Numbered from the stretch's first letter, positions 48,509 to 59,878 are shown. The stretch is DNA of 64,000 nucleotides from Catenulispora sp. GP43 (GCF_041260665.1 NZ_JBGCCT010000003.1:434001-498000); one strand, 5' to 3'. The notes: a model not told the origin generated them from the sequence alone. Numbers and translations are program-made.

Positions 48509-49869
48509 GGCGAGTAGGAAACCTCGGGCACGTCGTAGCAGTTGGTGTCCATGTCCGGCACCCGCGTGACCCAGCCGCCCTTCCCGCCGTCCGCGGAGTC
48601 CTGCCACTGCGCCACGTCGAAGCACGCGTGCGTCGTCCCGGTCGGCGCCTTCACGGTGAACGCCGCCGGCGTGATGATCCCGTGCGCGTCATAAGGCTTC
48701 CCGGAGTTCATGAACTTCTCGACGCACACCCGCGTCACATCCGCCCCGCACGAGGCCACCGCGTCGGTGAGCCACTGCGCCGAGGCCCAGCCGTCGATCT
48801 CCCACTCCGACAGCTTTCCCTCCCGGTCCGGGAAGTACTTCGCCATCGCGTCCCGGAACGCCTTCACCGCCGGGTTCGACGTGTCCTCGTAGTTGGCGTC
48901 GGAGGAGTTGGCGTACAACAGGTTCCGGCACTTCGGCGCGTCCTTGTAGGTCGTGGCGACGGTGGCGTCCCAGCTCTGGACCGTCGTCATCTTCGCCTTG
49001 ATCGGCACCCCGGCGTCCTCGATCGCCTTGCACAGCCTGGCGTTCCCGTCGGTGTCGATGGTGTCGAACACGACGTCCACGCCCTTGTTCTTCATATCCA
49101 GAGCCGCGGAGTCGAAGTCCGCCAAGGCGATGTCCAACTGCTCCGGGACGACCGTGAACCCCTCCGCGCGCAGAGCCTGCGCCTCATAGGAGGCGAAGCG
49201 TGCCGAGTCGGCCTCGTTGTACGAGACGAGCCCGGCGACGCGCGCCTTCAACACCGTCTTCGCGTAGTGCTCGGCCTCGGTGGACGAATACAGCTTTCCC
49301 TGCCATCCGATGGTCTTGCCGTCGCGCGGGTAGTCGCTGCCGTAGATCGAGTACAGGTGCGGGTACTGGTCGTAGGCGTTGCTGATCGGCTCGCCGCCGA
49401 TGTCCGGCACGTCTTTGGCCGAGACGTAGGACGCGCCGTCGTACTGGAAGATCGAGTTGCCCGAGAACGCGAAGACCTTGTCCTGGTCGATCAGCGTGTG
49501 CGCGCACGAGACGTCGGTCCCGCCCACGCCCTGGTCGTCGCACGTCACGAAGGTGATCCGGCGCCCGTCGACCCCGCCTGCGGCGTTCAGCGCCTTGAAG
49601 AAGGCCTGCGCGCCGTACATCGGGCCGGAGAAGGTGTCCGGGCCGAGCAGCGAGTCGACCGAGTCGATCATTCCGATGGTGATCGAGGCCGGGGTGACGC
49701 CCACGTCGCTGGCCGGGTTCGCGGATCCGGCGGCCGTCGTCCCGGACGCGCCCGGGCTCTGCGCGGCGAAGGCCGAATCCGGCAGCCGGGTCCCGCACGC
49801 CGCGGTCGCGAGCAGCGGAAGGCCCGCTCCGAGCACGAAGACCAGCCGCATCCGCTGGATCCGTCGCAT
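48505..49869 (-). CDS. Solute-binding lipoprotein, branched-chain amino acid-type (Peripla_BP_6)
   Basis: From ATG 49869, after GGGAGG, the protein has 454 residues. ATAACG with Cys near 25 is the lipobox. ITIGMIDSVDS, FFKALNAAGGVDGRRITFVTCDDQG near 88-112 and GVDVVFDTIDTDGNARLCKAIEDAGV near 252-277 are the Leu/Ile/Val-binding type I periplasmic fold. No permease or ATPase gene is adjacent, so it is an orphan or serves a distant transporter or sensor. The ligand is unknown. Confidence 0.83.
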   Translation of the reverse strand: MRRIQRMRLVFVLGAGLPLLATAACGTRLPDSAFAAQSPGASGTTAAGSANPASDVGVTPASITIGMIDSVDSLLGPDTFSGPMYGAQAFFKALNAAGGVDGRRITFVTCDDQGVGGTDVSCAHTLIDQDKVFAFSGNSIFQYDGASYVSAKDVPDIGGEPISNAYDQYPHLYSIYGSDYPRDGKTIGWQGKLYSSTEAEHYAKTVLKARVAGLVSYNEADSARFASYEAQALRAEGFTVVPEQLDIALADFDSAALDMKNKGVDVVFDTIDTDGNARLCKAIEDAGVPIKAKMTTVQSWDATVATTYKDAPKCRNLLYANSSDANYEDTSNPAVKAFRDAMAKYFPDREGKLSEWEIDGWASAQWLTDAVASCGADVTRVCVEKFMNSGKPYDAHGIITPAAFTVKAPTGTTHACFDVAQWQDSADGGKGGWVTRVPDMDTNCYDVPEVSYSP

Positions 49870-49935
49870 CGGCCCTCCCAAGGCCCTCAGCCCTTCAGCC
49901 CCTCGGCCCCTCGGCTCCTCGTTCCTCAGAGCGTG

Positions 49936-50304
49936 TCAGGGGTCGACGCTTACCGTCCCACCACTGGTCCCGCTGCTCTGCGCGCCTCCGCTCAGCGTCG
50001 TCCCGCCGACCGGAGGCGCGGGGGGCCCTCCGCTGCCGCCGCCGGGGACCACGTTCGTGACGCTCGTGTGCGTCGAGTGCGCCACGGCGGCGATCCCGCC
50101 GACCATGCCGAACCCGGCGACGCACAGCACTCCGGCCGCGACGCCGGTACGCACCCGCTGCCGGTGGCGGATGTGCCCGCCGAGGGCCTCCACGGCGACC
50201 ATCACGTCGTCCACGTCCGGCAGCGCCGGTTCCCCGGCGGTGAAGGCGGTCTCCATCAGACCGCGCATCGCGTCCTCGCCCGCGGACGCGTCCACCGCGT
50301 TCAT
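49936..50304 (-). CDS. Small single-span membrane protein, possible anti-sigma factor
   Basis: From ATG 50304, after an ideal AAAGGAGG, the protein has 122 residues: an acidic N-terminal half (DVDDVMVAVEALGGHIRHRQ), one membrane span near 54-76, and a Gly/Ser/Pro-rich extracytoplasmic tail. It follows the SigE-family sigma gene by 35 bp, the usual place of such partners, so control of that sigma is plausible. It lacks a zinc anti-sigma motif. A longer in-frame start overlaps the sigma gene and is a shadow. Confidence 0.68.
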   Translation of the reverse strand: MNAVDASAGEDAMRGLMETAFTAGEPALPDVDDVMVAVEALGGHIRHRQRVRTGVAAGVLCVAGFGMVGGIAAVAHSTHTSVTNVVPGGGSGGPPAPPVGGTTLSGGAQSSGTSGGTVSVDP

Positions 50305-50339
50305 CCGTGTCCTCCTTTCGCCGGATCCGCACCCATCGT

Positions 50340-50834
50340 TCAGACCGCCTGGTGTACAGACGAGTCGAGCAGACCTTTCAGTTTCGCCAAGGCGCGTGCG
50401 GTGTCCGACTTCACGGTGTTGGCCTTCATACCGAGTGCCTCGGCGGTGGCCTCCACACTCATATCGTCCCAGAACCGCAGCGCGACGACGGCACGCTGGC
50501 GCGGTGAGAGCTGCTTCAGCGCCGCCATCAGGGCCAGCCGGGTCTCGATCTCCGGGCCCTCGGTGCCGGAGTCGGGCAGTTCGGCCGTGACCAGTTCGTG
50601 GTTGCGGCGCTTGCGCGACTCGTCGATGTAGGTGCGCACCAGTACCTGGCGCGCGTAGGAGTCGACGGCTTCCACGGCGCGCACCCGCGACCAGGCGACG
50701 AAGAGCTTGGCCAGCGTCTGCTGGGTGAGATCCTGCGCCTGGTGCCAGTCGCCGCACAGCAGATACGCGGTTCGCCGCAGAGCGCCCTGGCGGGCGGTGA
50801 CGAACTCACGGAAATCCTCGGTCCCCGACCGCAT
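50340..50834 (-). CDS. SigE-family ECF RNA polymerase sigma factor 1
   Basis: The 164-residue protein has FREFVTARQGALRRTAYLLCGDWHQAQDLTQQTLAKLFVAW (region 2, about 8-48) and LSPRQRAVVALRFWDDMSVEATAEALGMKANTVKSDTARALAKL (region 4, about 109-152). This is the Streptomyces SigE-like TIGR02983 group, common in large actinobacterial genomes. It precedes a small membrane protein in the same direction. The regulon is unknown. A Ser-rich lipoprotein lies upstream. Confidence 0.88.
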   Translation of the reverse strand: MRSGTEDFREFVTARQGALRRTAYLLCGDWHQAQDLTQQTLAKLFVAWSRVRAVEAVDSYARQVLVRTYIDESRKRRNHELVTAELPDSGTEGPEIETRLALMAALKQLSPRQRAVVALRFWDDMSVEATAEALGMKANTVKSDTARALAKLKGLLDSSVHQAV

Positions 50835-50942
50835 CGGTATCAGTGGCCTTCACACGTTTTCGGCGGCTTGCCTGGACTGCTCAGGTGGCGCTGGACCTCG
50901 TCGTCGGTTCCTCTGTCGCACTGAGGGGGTGCGAAGGACTGG

Positions 50943-51842
50943 TCAGCCGCCGGAGCCCACGACCGCGGTGGTCAGCAGGCCGAGGACGGCCGTGGCGGCG
51001 TCGGCCGCCGGGTCGGTGTCCGAGCCGGCTTCCAAGTCGTAATACCCTGCGTCGGCCTTGGCATTCCCGCGTGTGTAGGTGATAACCACGTATCGCCCGC
51101 GGCGCTGTGCCACGACCGAGATCGTGACATGGCTCTGGGTGTCGGTGTAGACGAACACCCCCTGGGAGTTGTCCCAGGACGGGCCGACCTCGCCGATGCC
51201 GCCGCCGACGACCTCGTCCTTCGCGCCGTCCCCGGGCCCGCCGCAGTTCGGCGCGTTGGGGTCGACGGTGCCCATGCCGGCCACGGCGGCCTGGGCGGCG
51301 TCCGAGCTCAGGTAGGCGATCGCGGTGCTGACGACCCAGTGCGCCGGGTTGCCGTCGCTCGTGGAGGAGGACCCGCTGGAGCTCGACGAGGTCGGGTTCG
51401 AGGAACCGCCCTTGTGGCTGTGGCTGGAGGAGCTTGAGCTCGACGTGGTCGACGGCGCCACCGGATCGCCGGGCAGCGCGTCGGCGCGGAAGTAGCTGGT
51501 GACCGGTTCCAGCGACTTCTGCTTGGTGTCGATCATGTTCTGCGTGCAGGCCCAGGCCTGCTTGAGCAGGATCTTCGAGGCGTCCGCACCCTGCCACGTC
51601 TGCCATTTGTTGTCAGTGGCGAATGCACTGTCCAACTCCTGGGTAGTGAGTTGCAAGGAGTTGAGGACCTGCACGTCGTTCTCGTTGGCATCGGCGTTCG
51701 CCAGCGACTGCGACGCCGCGGCACTGGATGCCGCGGTACCACCGCCGGATGAGGAGCCGGAACACGCCGTCATCGACAGCGCGGTGAGCACCGATGCCGC
51801 GCCCGCGGCGGCGCCGCGCGAAAACCGCCGAGATATCCGCAT
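50943..51842 (-). CDS. Hypothetical Ser-rich lipoprotein
   Basis: From ATG 51842 the product has 299 residues. ALSMTAC near 21-27 is a lipobox, followed by a Ser-rich linker. The protein has an acidic helical region (QLTTQELDSAFATDNKWQTWQG), a second Ser-rich tract near residues 133-160, and a beta-rich C-terminus (VFVYTDTQSHVTISVVAQ). GGGGAGG precedes the ATG. It might be an extracytoplasmic sensor or structural protein; I do not recognise a family. It reads toward the sigma/anti-sigma pair but is separated by 108 bp. Confidence 0.6.
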   Translation of the reverse strand: MRISRRFSRGAAAGAASVLTALSMTACSGSSSGGGTAASSAAASQSLANADANENDVQVLNSLQLTTQELDSAFATDNKWQTWQGADASKILLKQAWACTQNMIDTKQKSLEPVTSYFRADALPGDPVAPSTTSSSSSSSHSHKGGSSNPTSSSSSGSSSTSDGNPAHWVVSTAIAYLSSDAAQAAVAGMGTVDPNAPNCGGPGDGAKDEVVGGGIGEVGPSWDNSQGVFVYTDTQSHVTISVVAQRRGRYVVITYTRGNAKADAGYYDLEAGSDTDPAADAATAVLGLLTTAVVGSGG

Positions 51843-51968
51843 GTCCGCGGTGCCTCCCCTGCCGAGTACTACTGATGTTCCAGCGCTCAAGTTCTCGGCA
51901 CTCTACACTGCGGACTTTTCCACGGAAGAGGCGTTCAGGCCCTGGTCTACAACGCTTCTACAACGCTG

Positions 51969-53594
<1,626 letters not shown>

Positions 53595-53637
53595 CGCTGA
53601 CCTCCTGAGGGGTTGAGGTTACCGGGCGGTACACCGG

Positions 53638-54210
53638 TCAGTCTGCATCGACCCTTGCGGATTTCGGAAGGGGTTCTCCGGCAGGCGGGCTAAGCGGAGC
53701 GGGGATGGCGACCCGCGCGTCGCGCAACGCGCCGTCCGTCCGGAGTTTGGCCAAAGCACGGGAAGCGGTCGATTTCACCGTGCCGACTGAGATCCCCATT
53801 ACTTCGGCCGTCTCGGCTTCGGACAGATCCTCGTAATAGCGCAGGACGACCACCGCGCGCTGACGGCGCGGCAGCTGCGCCAGCGAGTTCCAGACCGTGG
53901 AGCGCAATTCGATCTCGGCCGGCCGCGTGTCCTCCCAGACCTGTTCGGGGAGCTGGTCGGTGGCGTACTCCTCGACGCGGCGCTTGCGCCACCAGGAGGT
54001 CTGGGTGTTGACCAGGACGCGCCGTACGTATCCGTCGAGCGCGCCTTTGTCCTGAATACGGCCCCATGACAGATAGGTCTTGGCCAGCGCGGTCTGTAGA
54101 AGGTCCTCGGCGTCGGCGCGGTTTCCGGTCAGCAGATAGGCGACTCGCAGTAGGGCGCCGGACCGTTCGGTGACATAGCGGGAGAACTCCTGGTCTCTGT
54201 CCTCCGTCAC
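53638..54210 (-). CDS. SigE-family ECF RNA polymerase sigma factor 2
   Basis: The 190-residue protein starts at GTG 54210. FSRYVTERSGALLRVAYLLTGNRADAEDLLQTALAKTYLSW is region 2 and LPRRQRAVVVLRYYEDLSEAETAEVMGISVGTVKSTASRALAKL region 4, again the SigE-like TIGR02983 group. No anti-sigma gene is adjacent. It is divergent from the low-complexity protein gene with a 313-bp gap, so that gene is a natural candidate target. Confidence 0.87.
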   Translation of the reverse strand: MTEDRDQEFSRYVTERSGALLRVAYLLTGNRADAEDLLQTALAKTYLSWGRIQDKGALDGYVRRVLVNTQTSWWRKRRVEEYATDQLPEQVWEDTRPAEIELRSTVWNSLAQLPRRQRAVVVLRYYEDLSEAETAEVMGISVGTVKSTASRALAKLRTDGALRDARVAIPAPLSPPAGEPLPKSARVDAD

Positions 54211-54523
54211 GCCACAACGTTATGCCGAGGGGGCGCTGGGATGACAATCGAGGGGCGGCCCGGCGTGGTGCCGATCTGGGTGTTGTGGGCAGCGCACAGA
54301 AATCACGGCTACTTCTTAGTAGATGCCCTACCGCTGGGCTCCAGTATTGAGTACCGTTTGCGCAACGATCCCACCACATCAGTGGACATTGATCACACAC
54401 AGCACTGCGGACACAGCGGCAACGGGGGCCGCCTCATCCCGAGCTTCTGAGCCGAGGCGGGCGACACATGGTGACGACGAGCAGGGTTCCGGACTCGCAC
54501 TCCGGAGAACGGTCAGGCAGCCG
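54211..54523. other. 313-bp divergent promoter region before the low-complexity protein
   Basis: No convincing gene lies here. A 69-codon plus-strand frame (54241-54450) looks spurious. The stretch is less GC-rich than the window and must hold the promoters of the sigma gene and the 54524 gene. I see no clear consensus promoter or operator. Confidence 0.5.
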
Positions 54524-56176
54524 ATGAGCCTCGCGTACGGCGAGCAGCAGAGGAACAGCTCGGCGATGAGCGCGTCCGGGGCCGGTGGCCAGCGGGAGCT
54601 CGAGCGCCAGTACCACGTCGTGCTGCAGGACTCACTGGGCCACCCGGCGCTCGGCTTCCGCGAGGGCACCTGGTTCCGGCTGACCGTGTCCGGTCCGCAG
54701 CCGCTGCAGCTGCGCGGTGCGATCCGGACGTGCCCGCACGCCGCCGGGTCGATCGTGCAGATCGCGTGCTGGTGGATGCGGGAGAACCCGATGCAGCCGC
54801 GGTCCCTGGACCTGGCCACCGAGCTGGCGCTGACCGTCGGCGAACTGGTGCGGGTGTGTCCGGCCGACGGGCTCGGGACGACCTCGATGGACCTGCTGCC
54901 GATGGCGATGGCCGCGGTGGCGCAGAGCGGGCCGCCGGTGTCCCCGGCGCCGGCGCTGCCCAGCGGGTCGAGCGGGTACGCGACGTCCGGATCGGCCTTC
55001 GGATCGACCCCGGCGCTGGGCTCGTCCGCGCCGACCTCCTCGGACGCCTTCGGCACGGGGCCCGCGTTCGGTTCCTCGAGCAGCGACGCCCTGTACGGCA
55101 GCGGGGTGAGTACGAGTTCTGCGACCAATGGCTACGACTCGACGAGCCTGTATGGCTCGACGAGCACTTATGGCTCGACCAGTTCCTCCGGCGGCTACGC
55201 CACCGAGACGAGCGGTTATGGCTCCTCGGGCGGCTACAGCACCTCGGCCGGCCCGACCGACGCCTACAGTTCCGGCGCGAGCGGTTACGGATCGACCACG
55301 AGCTCGTCCGGCGGCTATGGCTCGACCAGTTCCTCGGGCGGCTACGGCTCCTCGAGTTCCTCGGGCAGCTACAGTTCCTCGAGTTCCTCGAGTTCCTCGG
55401 GCGGCTGGGGGTCCGGCTCGTACGCGTCGCTCGCGAACCCGCTGACCGACCCGCTGCCCTCCTCGTACTCGTCCGCGCCCGACCCACTGGATCAGAGCAC
55501 GTATTCGACGTCGCCCGATCCGCTCGGCCAGAGCGGCTACTCCTCCGGGACGTACGCCTCGTCCGGCTCGTACGACTCGGCACCGACCTCCTACCTGCCG
55601 GCCGCGACCGGCGCGCGGGCGGCGAACAACGGCTGGTTCGAGCCCGCGGACGGGACCGGCACCGGGGGCTTCCCGGCGGTACCGCCCGCCCCGGTCATGG
55701 GCCGTCCGGCCAAGCCGGTACCCGCGCCTTCGGCGCCGCCCCCGGCTCCCGCGCCGGCCAAGCCCTACTCGAGTGCTCCCGGAGCCGGAGCGGGCCGCGG
55801 CTACCAGGGCGGCCCGACGCAGCAGGCCGCGCTGCCGCCGGCGAACCGCCCTCGCGAGACCGGCGCCGACTGGGAGCCGCGTGCCGCCGCACCGCGCCGC
55901 CCGGGCGTCGGCGGCCCCTCGCACCAGCCGCGTCCGCAGCCGCAGCAGCAGGCCGCCCCGCGTCCGGTGCCCGGCGCGACCGGTCAGCAGCCGCGCCCGC
56001 GGCCCCAGCAGCCCCGCGACGGCTACGGCCGCCCCGCCGAGCCGCAGCAGGACCTGAGCCGTTCCAGCGACCGCAACGGCGTGCCGCCGCGTCGGCCCGC
56101 CGCCGCCGCGCAGCCGCAGCGCGGGACCATGGGACGCCGTCCGGCGACCCGGCCCGGGCGGCCTTCGGAGCGGTAG
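54524..56176 (+). CDS. Large protein with globular N-terminus and Ser/Gly/Tyr low-complexity region
   Basis: From ATG 54524 the protein has 550 residues. The first 130 look folded (ELERQYHVVLQDSLGHPALGFREGTWFRL, LRGAIRTCPHAAGSIVQIACWWMRE, LDLATELALTVGELVRVCP). Residues about 145-370 are made of Ser, Gly, Tyr and Thr, with many GYGS-type units; 370-550 are rich in Pro, Ala, Gln and Arg. There is no signal peptide or membrane span, so it is cytoplasmic. The composition resembles phase-separating prion-like proteins; that is inference. I do not recognise the N-terminal family. It is divergent from the SigE-family sigma gene. Confidence 0.6.
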   Translation: MSLAYGEQQRNSSAMSASGAGGQRELERQYHVVLQDSLGHPALGFREGTWFRLTVSGPQPLQLRGAIRTCPHAAGSIVQIACWWMRENPMQPRSLDLATELALTVGELVRVCPADGLGTTSMDLLPMAMAAVAQSGPPVSPAPALPSGSSGYATSGSAFGSTPALGSSAPTSSDAFGTGPAFGSSSSDALYGSGVSTSSATNGYDSTSLYGSTSTYGSTSSSGGYATETSGYGSSGGYSTSAGPTDAYSSGASGYGSTTSSSGGYGSTSSSGGYGSSSSSGSYSSSSSSSSSGGWGSGSYASLANPLTDPLPSSYSSAPDPLDQSTYSTSPDPLGQSGYSSGTYASSGSYDSAPTSYLPAATGARAANNGWFEPADGTGTGGFPAVPPAPVMGRPAKPVPAPSAPPPAPAPAKPYSSAPGAGAGRGYQGGPTQQAALPPANRPRETGADWEPRAAAPRRPGVGGPSHQPRPQPQQQAAPRPVPGATGQQPRPRPQQPRDGYGRPAEPQQDLSRSSDRNGVPPRRPAAAAQPQRGTMGRRPATRPGRPSER

Positions 56177-56243
56177 TCGGCTTCGGCTGCTGCTGAGGAT
56201 GGCGGGACCGGCGATGACCGGCGACGGCTAGCGGGCCGGCCCG

Positions 56244-57389
56244 CTAGTTGGCGGCTGCCGCTGGTTTCAGCGCCGCGACCGGCGCGTCCAGCACGTTCAG
56301 ATCGATGTTCAGCCGCTTGCCGCCGTACGTCTCGTTGTGGCCGCCCCGGTACTGCTTGATCCGGCGCGCGCCCGGCCAGTACCGGTCGGCCAGCGTCGGG
56401 TCGCCGAACAGCCGCGGGATCTTGTCCCAGTGCGCGTACCACACCACGTCGGCGCGGTAGGCCGCCTGGCTGTCGTACAGCAGCGCCATGTCCGCGAGCG
56501 CGCCGTGGGAGCTGCTGTAGATCCCTGAGACGAACCCGCGGGTGTGCAGCTCGTCGGTCCACGCGCTCAGGAACGCCTGGACGTCCTGGGTGCAGCCCGG
56601 GTTGTCGCGCGGGTAGTACTCCATGTCGAAGTAGATCGGGCTGCCCTGGGCGATGCCGAAGGAGTCCGCGCGGTCCGCCGCGTTGTCGGCCGCCTCCTGG
56701 CCCTCGGTCCAGCGGCGGCCGCGGTCGATCAGCGCGGGGTGGCCGTGGTGGGGGTCCTTCCAGCACGGGGCTTGCAGGCCCACGTAGATCGGGAAGAGCT
56801 TCCAGCCCTGCTGGTCCACGGTCTGGATCCAGGCCGGGGTCAGGTTGCCGTCCGGGCAGGCGCGGTCGACGCCGCCGATGTAGATGCCGACGGCGTGGTA
56901 CGGCGAGGCGCCGGCCCAGGCCTTCATGGCGTCGGTGGTCGGCGCCGCGCAGGTGTCGAAGCCCAGGCCGGAGTAGGTGGCGGCGGCCTTGACCGGCCGC
57001 TCGGGGATGTGGGGGCGGTTTGGGGGGGCGGTTTGGGGCACCTCGCCGGTCCCGTCGCCGGTCTTGTCGCCGGACGCCTGGTGGCCCCGGGTCCGCGTCA
57101 CGCTGCCATCCGAGGCGATCCGCACGGTGTCGGTCCGTCCCACGGCGCCGGCCGGGCAGTTCTGGTCCGGCCCCGGATCGCCGAGGTACACCGCGTGGCG
57201 GTCATACCGGATACAGGTATGCGGATGGGCGGTCAGATCGTGCACCGGCCAGCTCACGGGGACCTCGACGGTGGTGCCGGCGTAGCTCACCTCCTTGAGC
57301 CCGGACAGCGGACCGACCGCCGCGTCGACGGCATTGCCGCAGCTCAAAGTTAGGACCGCGGTCAGCGCGACGAGTGGGAACAGACGCAT
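56244..57389 (-). CDS. Secreted DUF1906 (Rv2525c-like, GH25-fold) protein
   Basis: From ATG 57389 the protein has 381 residues. The N-terminus is a signal peptide (LFPLVALTAVLTLSCG), possibly a lipobox around Cys18. After a variable region of about 120 residues, GLGFDTCAAPTTDAMKAWAG near 167-186 begins a TIM-barrel of the DUF1906/Rv2525c type, with SPIYFDMEYYPRD near 271 and DVVWYAHWDKIPR near 340. These are glycosidase-like proteins; the mycobacterial one is Tat-exported. Cell-wall glycan processing is a reasonable guess. Its promoter shares the gap with the copper ATPase. Confidence 0.82.
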   Translation of the reverse strand: MRLFPLVALTAVLTLSCGNAVDAAVGPLSGLKEVSYAGTTVEVPVSWPVHDLTAHPHTCIRYDRHAVYLGDPGPDQNCPAGAVGRTDTVRIASDGSVTRTRGHQASGDKTGDGTGEVPQTAPPNRPHIPERPVKAAATYSGLGFDTCAAPTTDAMKAWAGASPYHAVGIYIGGVDRACPDGNLTPAWIQTVDQQGWKLFPIYVGLQAPCWKDPHHGHPALIDRGRRWTEGQEAADNAADRADSFGIAQGSPIYFDMEYYPRDNPGCTQDVQAFLSAWTDELHTRGFVSGIYSSSHGALADMALLYDSQAAYRADVVWYAHWDKIPRLFGDPTLADRYWPGARRIKQYRGGHNETYGGKRLNIDLNVLDAPVAALKPAAAAN

Positions 57390-57479
57390 GACGCTCCGTC
57401 TACCCGGTGGCGCGCCGGCGATCACTCCCTTGAACCCCGGCGGCGCAATGGTCATATCGACGGACCGGCCGCTGGCGGA

Positions 57480-57496
57480 ATACCCCCATGGGGTAT
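57480..57496 (+). promoter_or_regulatory. CsoR-type copper operator of the copA gene
   Basis: ATACCCC-CAT-GGGGTAT is a perfect 7-3-7 inverted repeat and matches the CsoR operator type found before copper ATPases. It lies 52 bp upstream of the ATG and fits repression lifted by Cu(I). No csoR gene is visible in this window. Confidence 0.75.
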
Positions 57497-57547
57497 ACCG
57501 TTGGGTGTACTGAGAGACTGAACCCCTTCCCGCACGCGGAGGCAGCG

Positions 57548-59854
57548 ATGGTGGACACCGCCTTGGAGGCGCCGGCCGAACCCGGCCCGCTCAACGACGT
57601 CGAGCTGGCGATCGGCGGGATGACCTGCGCCTCCTGTGCCTCGCGCATCGAGCGCAAGCTGAACAAGCTCGACGGCGTCACCGCGACCGTGAACTACGCC
57701 ACCGAGAAGGCGAAGGTCAGCTTCCCCGACGGCTACGCGCCGGCCGATCTGGTCGCCGTCGTCGAGGCCGCCGGCTACACCGCGGCGCTGCCCGAGCCGC
57801 CGGCCCCCGCCGGGCCCGCGTCCGCCGAGGACGGGTCCGCGCCGGTGCGGACCGCCGCCGAACTGGAGGACGAGCGCCGCGCGGTATCGCTGCGCCAGCG
57901 CCTGACCACCGCGGTCGTGCTCTCCGTGCCGGTGGTCCTGATGGCGATGATCCCGGCCCTGCAGTTCCGCAACTGGCAGTGGGCCTCGCTGACGCTGTCC
58001 GCGCCGGTGGTCACCTACGCCGCCTGGCCGTTCCACAAGGCGGCCTGGACCAACCTGAAGCACCGCGCGGCCACCATGGACACCCTGGTGTCCGTCGGCG
58101 TCTCAGCGGCCTTCCTGTGGTCGCTGTGGGCCCTGTTCTTCGGCGACGCCGGGATGCCCGGCATGAAGCACGGCTTCGACTTCGCCGTCTCGCGCACCGA
58201 CGGCTCCGGGTCGATCTACCTGGAGGCGGCCTCGGGCGTGACCGCGTTCATCCTGGCCGGACGGTACTTCGAGCACAAGGCGAAGCGGCGCTCCGGCGCG
58301 GCCCTGCGGGCCCTGATGACGCTCGGCGCGAAGGACGTCGCGGTGCTGCGCGGCGGCGCCGAGGTACGTATCCCGATCAGGGAGCTGGCTGTCGGCGACT
58401 CGTTCGTGGTGCGGCCGGGCGAGAAGGTGGCCACCGACGGCGTGGTCGAGCAGGGCCGCTCGGCGGTCGACGCCTCGATGCTCACCGGCGAGTCGGTCCC
58501 GGTGGACGTGGTCCCCGGCGACGCCGTCACCGGCGCGACCGTGAACACCTCCGGCCGCCTGGTGGTGCGCGCGACCCGGGTCGGCGCCGACACCCAGCTG
58601 TCCCGGATGGCGAAGCTGGTCGAGGAGGCGCAGAACGGCAAGGCCGCGGCGCAGCGGCTGGCCGACAGGATCTCCGCGGTCTTCGTCCCGACCGTGATCC
58701 TGCTGTCCCTGGCGACCCTGGCCTTCTGGCTGCTGACGGGCACCGGCGTGGCCACGGCGTTCGCCGCCGCGGTCAGCGTCCTGATCATCGCCTGCCCCTG
58801 CGCCCTGGGCCTGGCCACGCCGACCGCGCTGATGGTCGGCACCGGCCGCGGCGCGCAGCTCGGTGTCCTGATCAAGGGCCCGGAGGTGCTGGAGAACACC
58901 CGCAAGGTGGACACCATCGTGCTGGACAAGACCGGCACCGTCACCACCGGCGCCATGGCCCTGGTCGGCGTGGCCGTCGCCGAGGGCGAGTCGCCGCAGG
59001 AGGCGCTGCGCCTGGCCGGCGCGCTGGAGCAGGCCAGCGAGCACCCGATCGCCAAGGCGGTCGTGGCCGCCGCGGCCTCGGCCGAACCGGGTGGCACGCT
59101 TCCGGCGGTCGAGGGCTTCGAGAACGTCGAGGGCCTGGGTGTGCAGGGCGTGGTGGACGGCCACGCGGTCGTGGCCGGCCGGGAGAAGCTGCTGGCCGAG
59201 TGGGCCCAGCACCTGAGCCCGGAGCTGGCCGCGGCCAAGGCCGAGGCCGAGGCGGCGGGCCGCACCGCGATCGCGGTCGGCTGGGACGGCCGGGCCCGCG
59301 CCGTGCTGGCGGTCGCCGACGCGGTGAAGCCCACCAGCGCCGAGGCCATCCGCGAACTGCGCGCCCTGGGCCTGACCCCGGTGCTGCTGACCGGCGACAA
59401 CGAGACAGTCGCCCGCGCGGTCGCCGCCGAGGTCGGCATCGGCCCCGACGAGGTCCTGGCCGAGGTCCTGCCGGTGGGCAAGGTCGAGGCGGTGAAGCGG
59501 CTGCAGGCCCGGGGCCGGGTGGTCGCGATGGTCGGCGACGGCGTGAACGACGCGGCCGCCCTGGCCCAGGCCGACCTGGGCCTGGCCATGGGCACCGGCA
59601 CCGACGCCGCCATCGAGGCCGGCGACCTGACCCTGGTCGGCGGCGACCTGCGCACCGCGGCCACCGCGATCCGCCTGTCCCGCCGCACCCTGGCCACCAT
59701 CAAGGGGAACTTGTTCTGGGCGTTCGGCTACAACGTGGCGGCCCTGCCGCTGGCCGCCGCTGGGCTGCTGAACCCGATGATCGCCGGGGCCGCGATGGCC
59801 TTCTCGTCGGTGTTCGTGGTGAGCAACAGCCTGCGGCTGCGGCGGTTCCGGTAG
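57548..59854 (+). CDS. copA: Copper-exporting P1B-type ATPase
   Basis: From ATG 57548, after GGAGG, the protein has 768 residues. One N-terminal metal-binding domain has GMTCASCAS near 24-32. IIACPCALG near 415-423 is the CPC copper site, DKTGT near 460 holds the phosphorylated Asp, SEHPIAKA the HP-motif and GDGVNDAA near 663 the hinge. Eight membrane segments are visible. It pumps Cu(I) out of the cytoplasm. The CsoR-type operator upstream agrees. The frame extends to a start at 57488 inside the operator, which is rejected. Confidence 0.95.
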   Translation: MVDTALEAPAEPGPLNDVELAIGGMTCASCASRIERKLNKLDGVTATVNYATEKAKVSFPDGYAPADLVAVVEAAGYTAALPEPPAPAGPASAEDGSAPVRTAAELEDERRAVSLRQRLTTAVVLSVPVVLMAMIPALQFRNWQWASLTLSAPVVTYAAWPFHKAAWTNLKHRAATMDTLVSVGVSAAFLWSLWALFFGDAGMPGMKHGFDFAVSRTDGSGSIYLEAASGVTAFILAGRYFEHKAKRRSGAALRALMTLGAKDVAVLRGGAEVRIPIRELAVGDSFVVRPGEKVATDGVVEQGRSAVDASMLTGESVPVDVVPGDAVTGATVNTSGRLVVRATRVGADTQLSRMAKLVEEAQNGKAAAQRLADRISAVFVPTVILLSLATLAFWLLTGTGVATAFAAAVSVLIIACPCALGLATPTALMVGTGRGAQLGVLIKGPEVLENTRKVDTIVLDKTGTVTTGAMALVGVAVAEGESPQEALRLAGALEQASEHPIAKAVVAAAASAEPGGTLPAVEGFENVEGLGVQGVVDGHAVVAGREKLLAEWAQHLSPELAAAKAEAEAAGRTAIAVGWDGRARAVLAVADAVKPTSAEAIRELRALGLTPVLLTGDNETVARAVAAEVGIGPDEVLAEVLPVGKVEAVKRLQARGRVVAMVGDGVNDAAALAQADLGLAMGTGTDAAIEAGDLTLVGGDLRTAATAIRLSRRTLATIKGNLFWAFGYNVAALPLAAAGLLNPMIAGAAMAFSSVFVVSNSLRLRRFR

Positions 59855-59878
59855 GCGCTGCCGCTGTCGCCGGACAGG

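Noticed and set aside
54241-54450. 69-codon plus-strand frame in the promoter gap before the low-complexity protein
   Set aside because: No ribosome site or recognisable fold, and it occupies the probable divergent promoter region.
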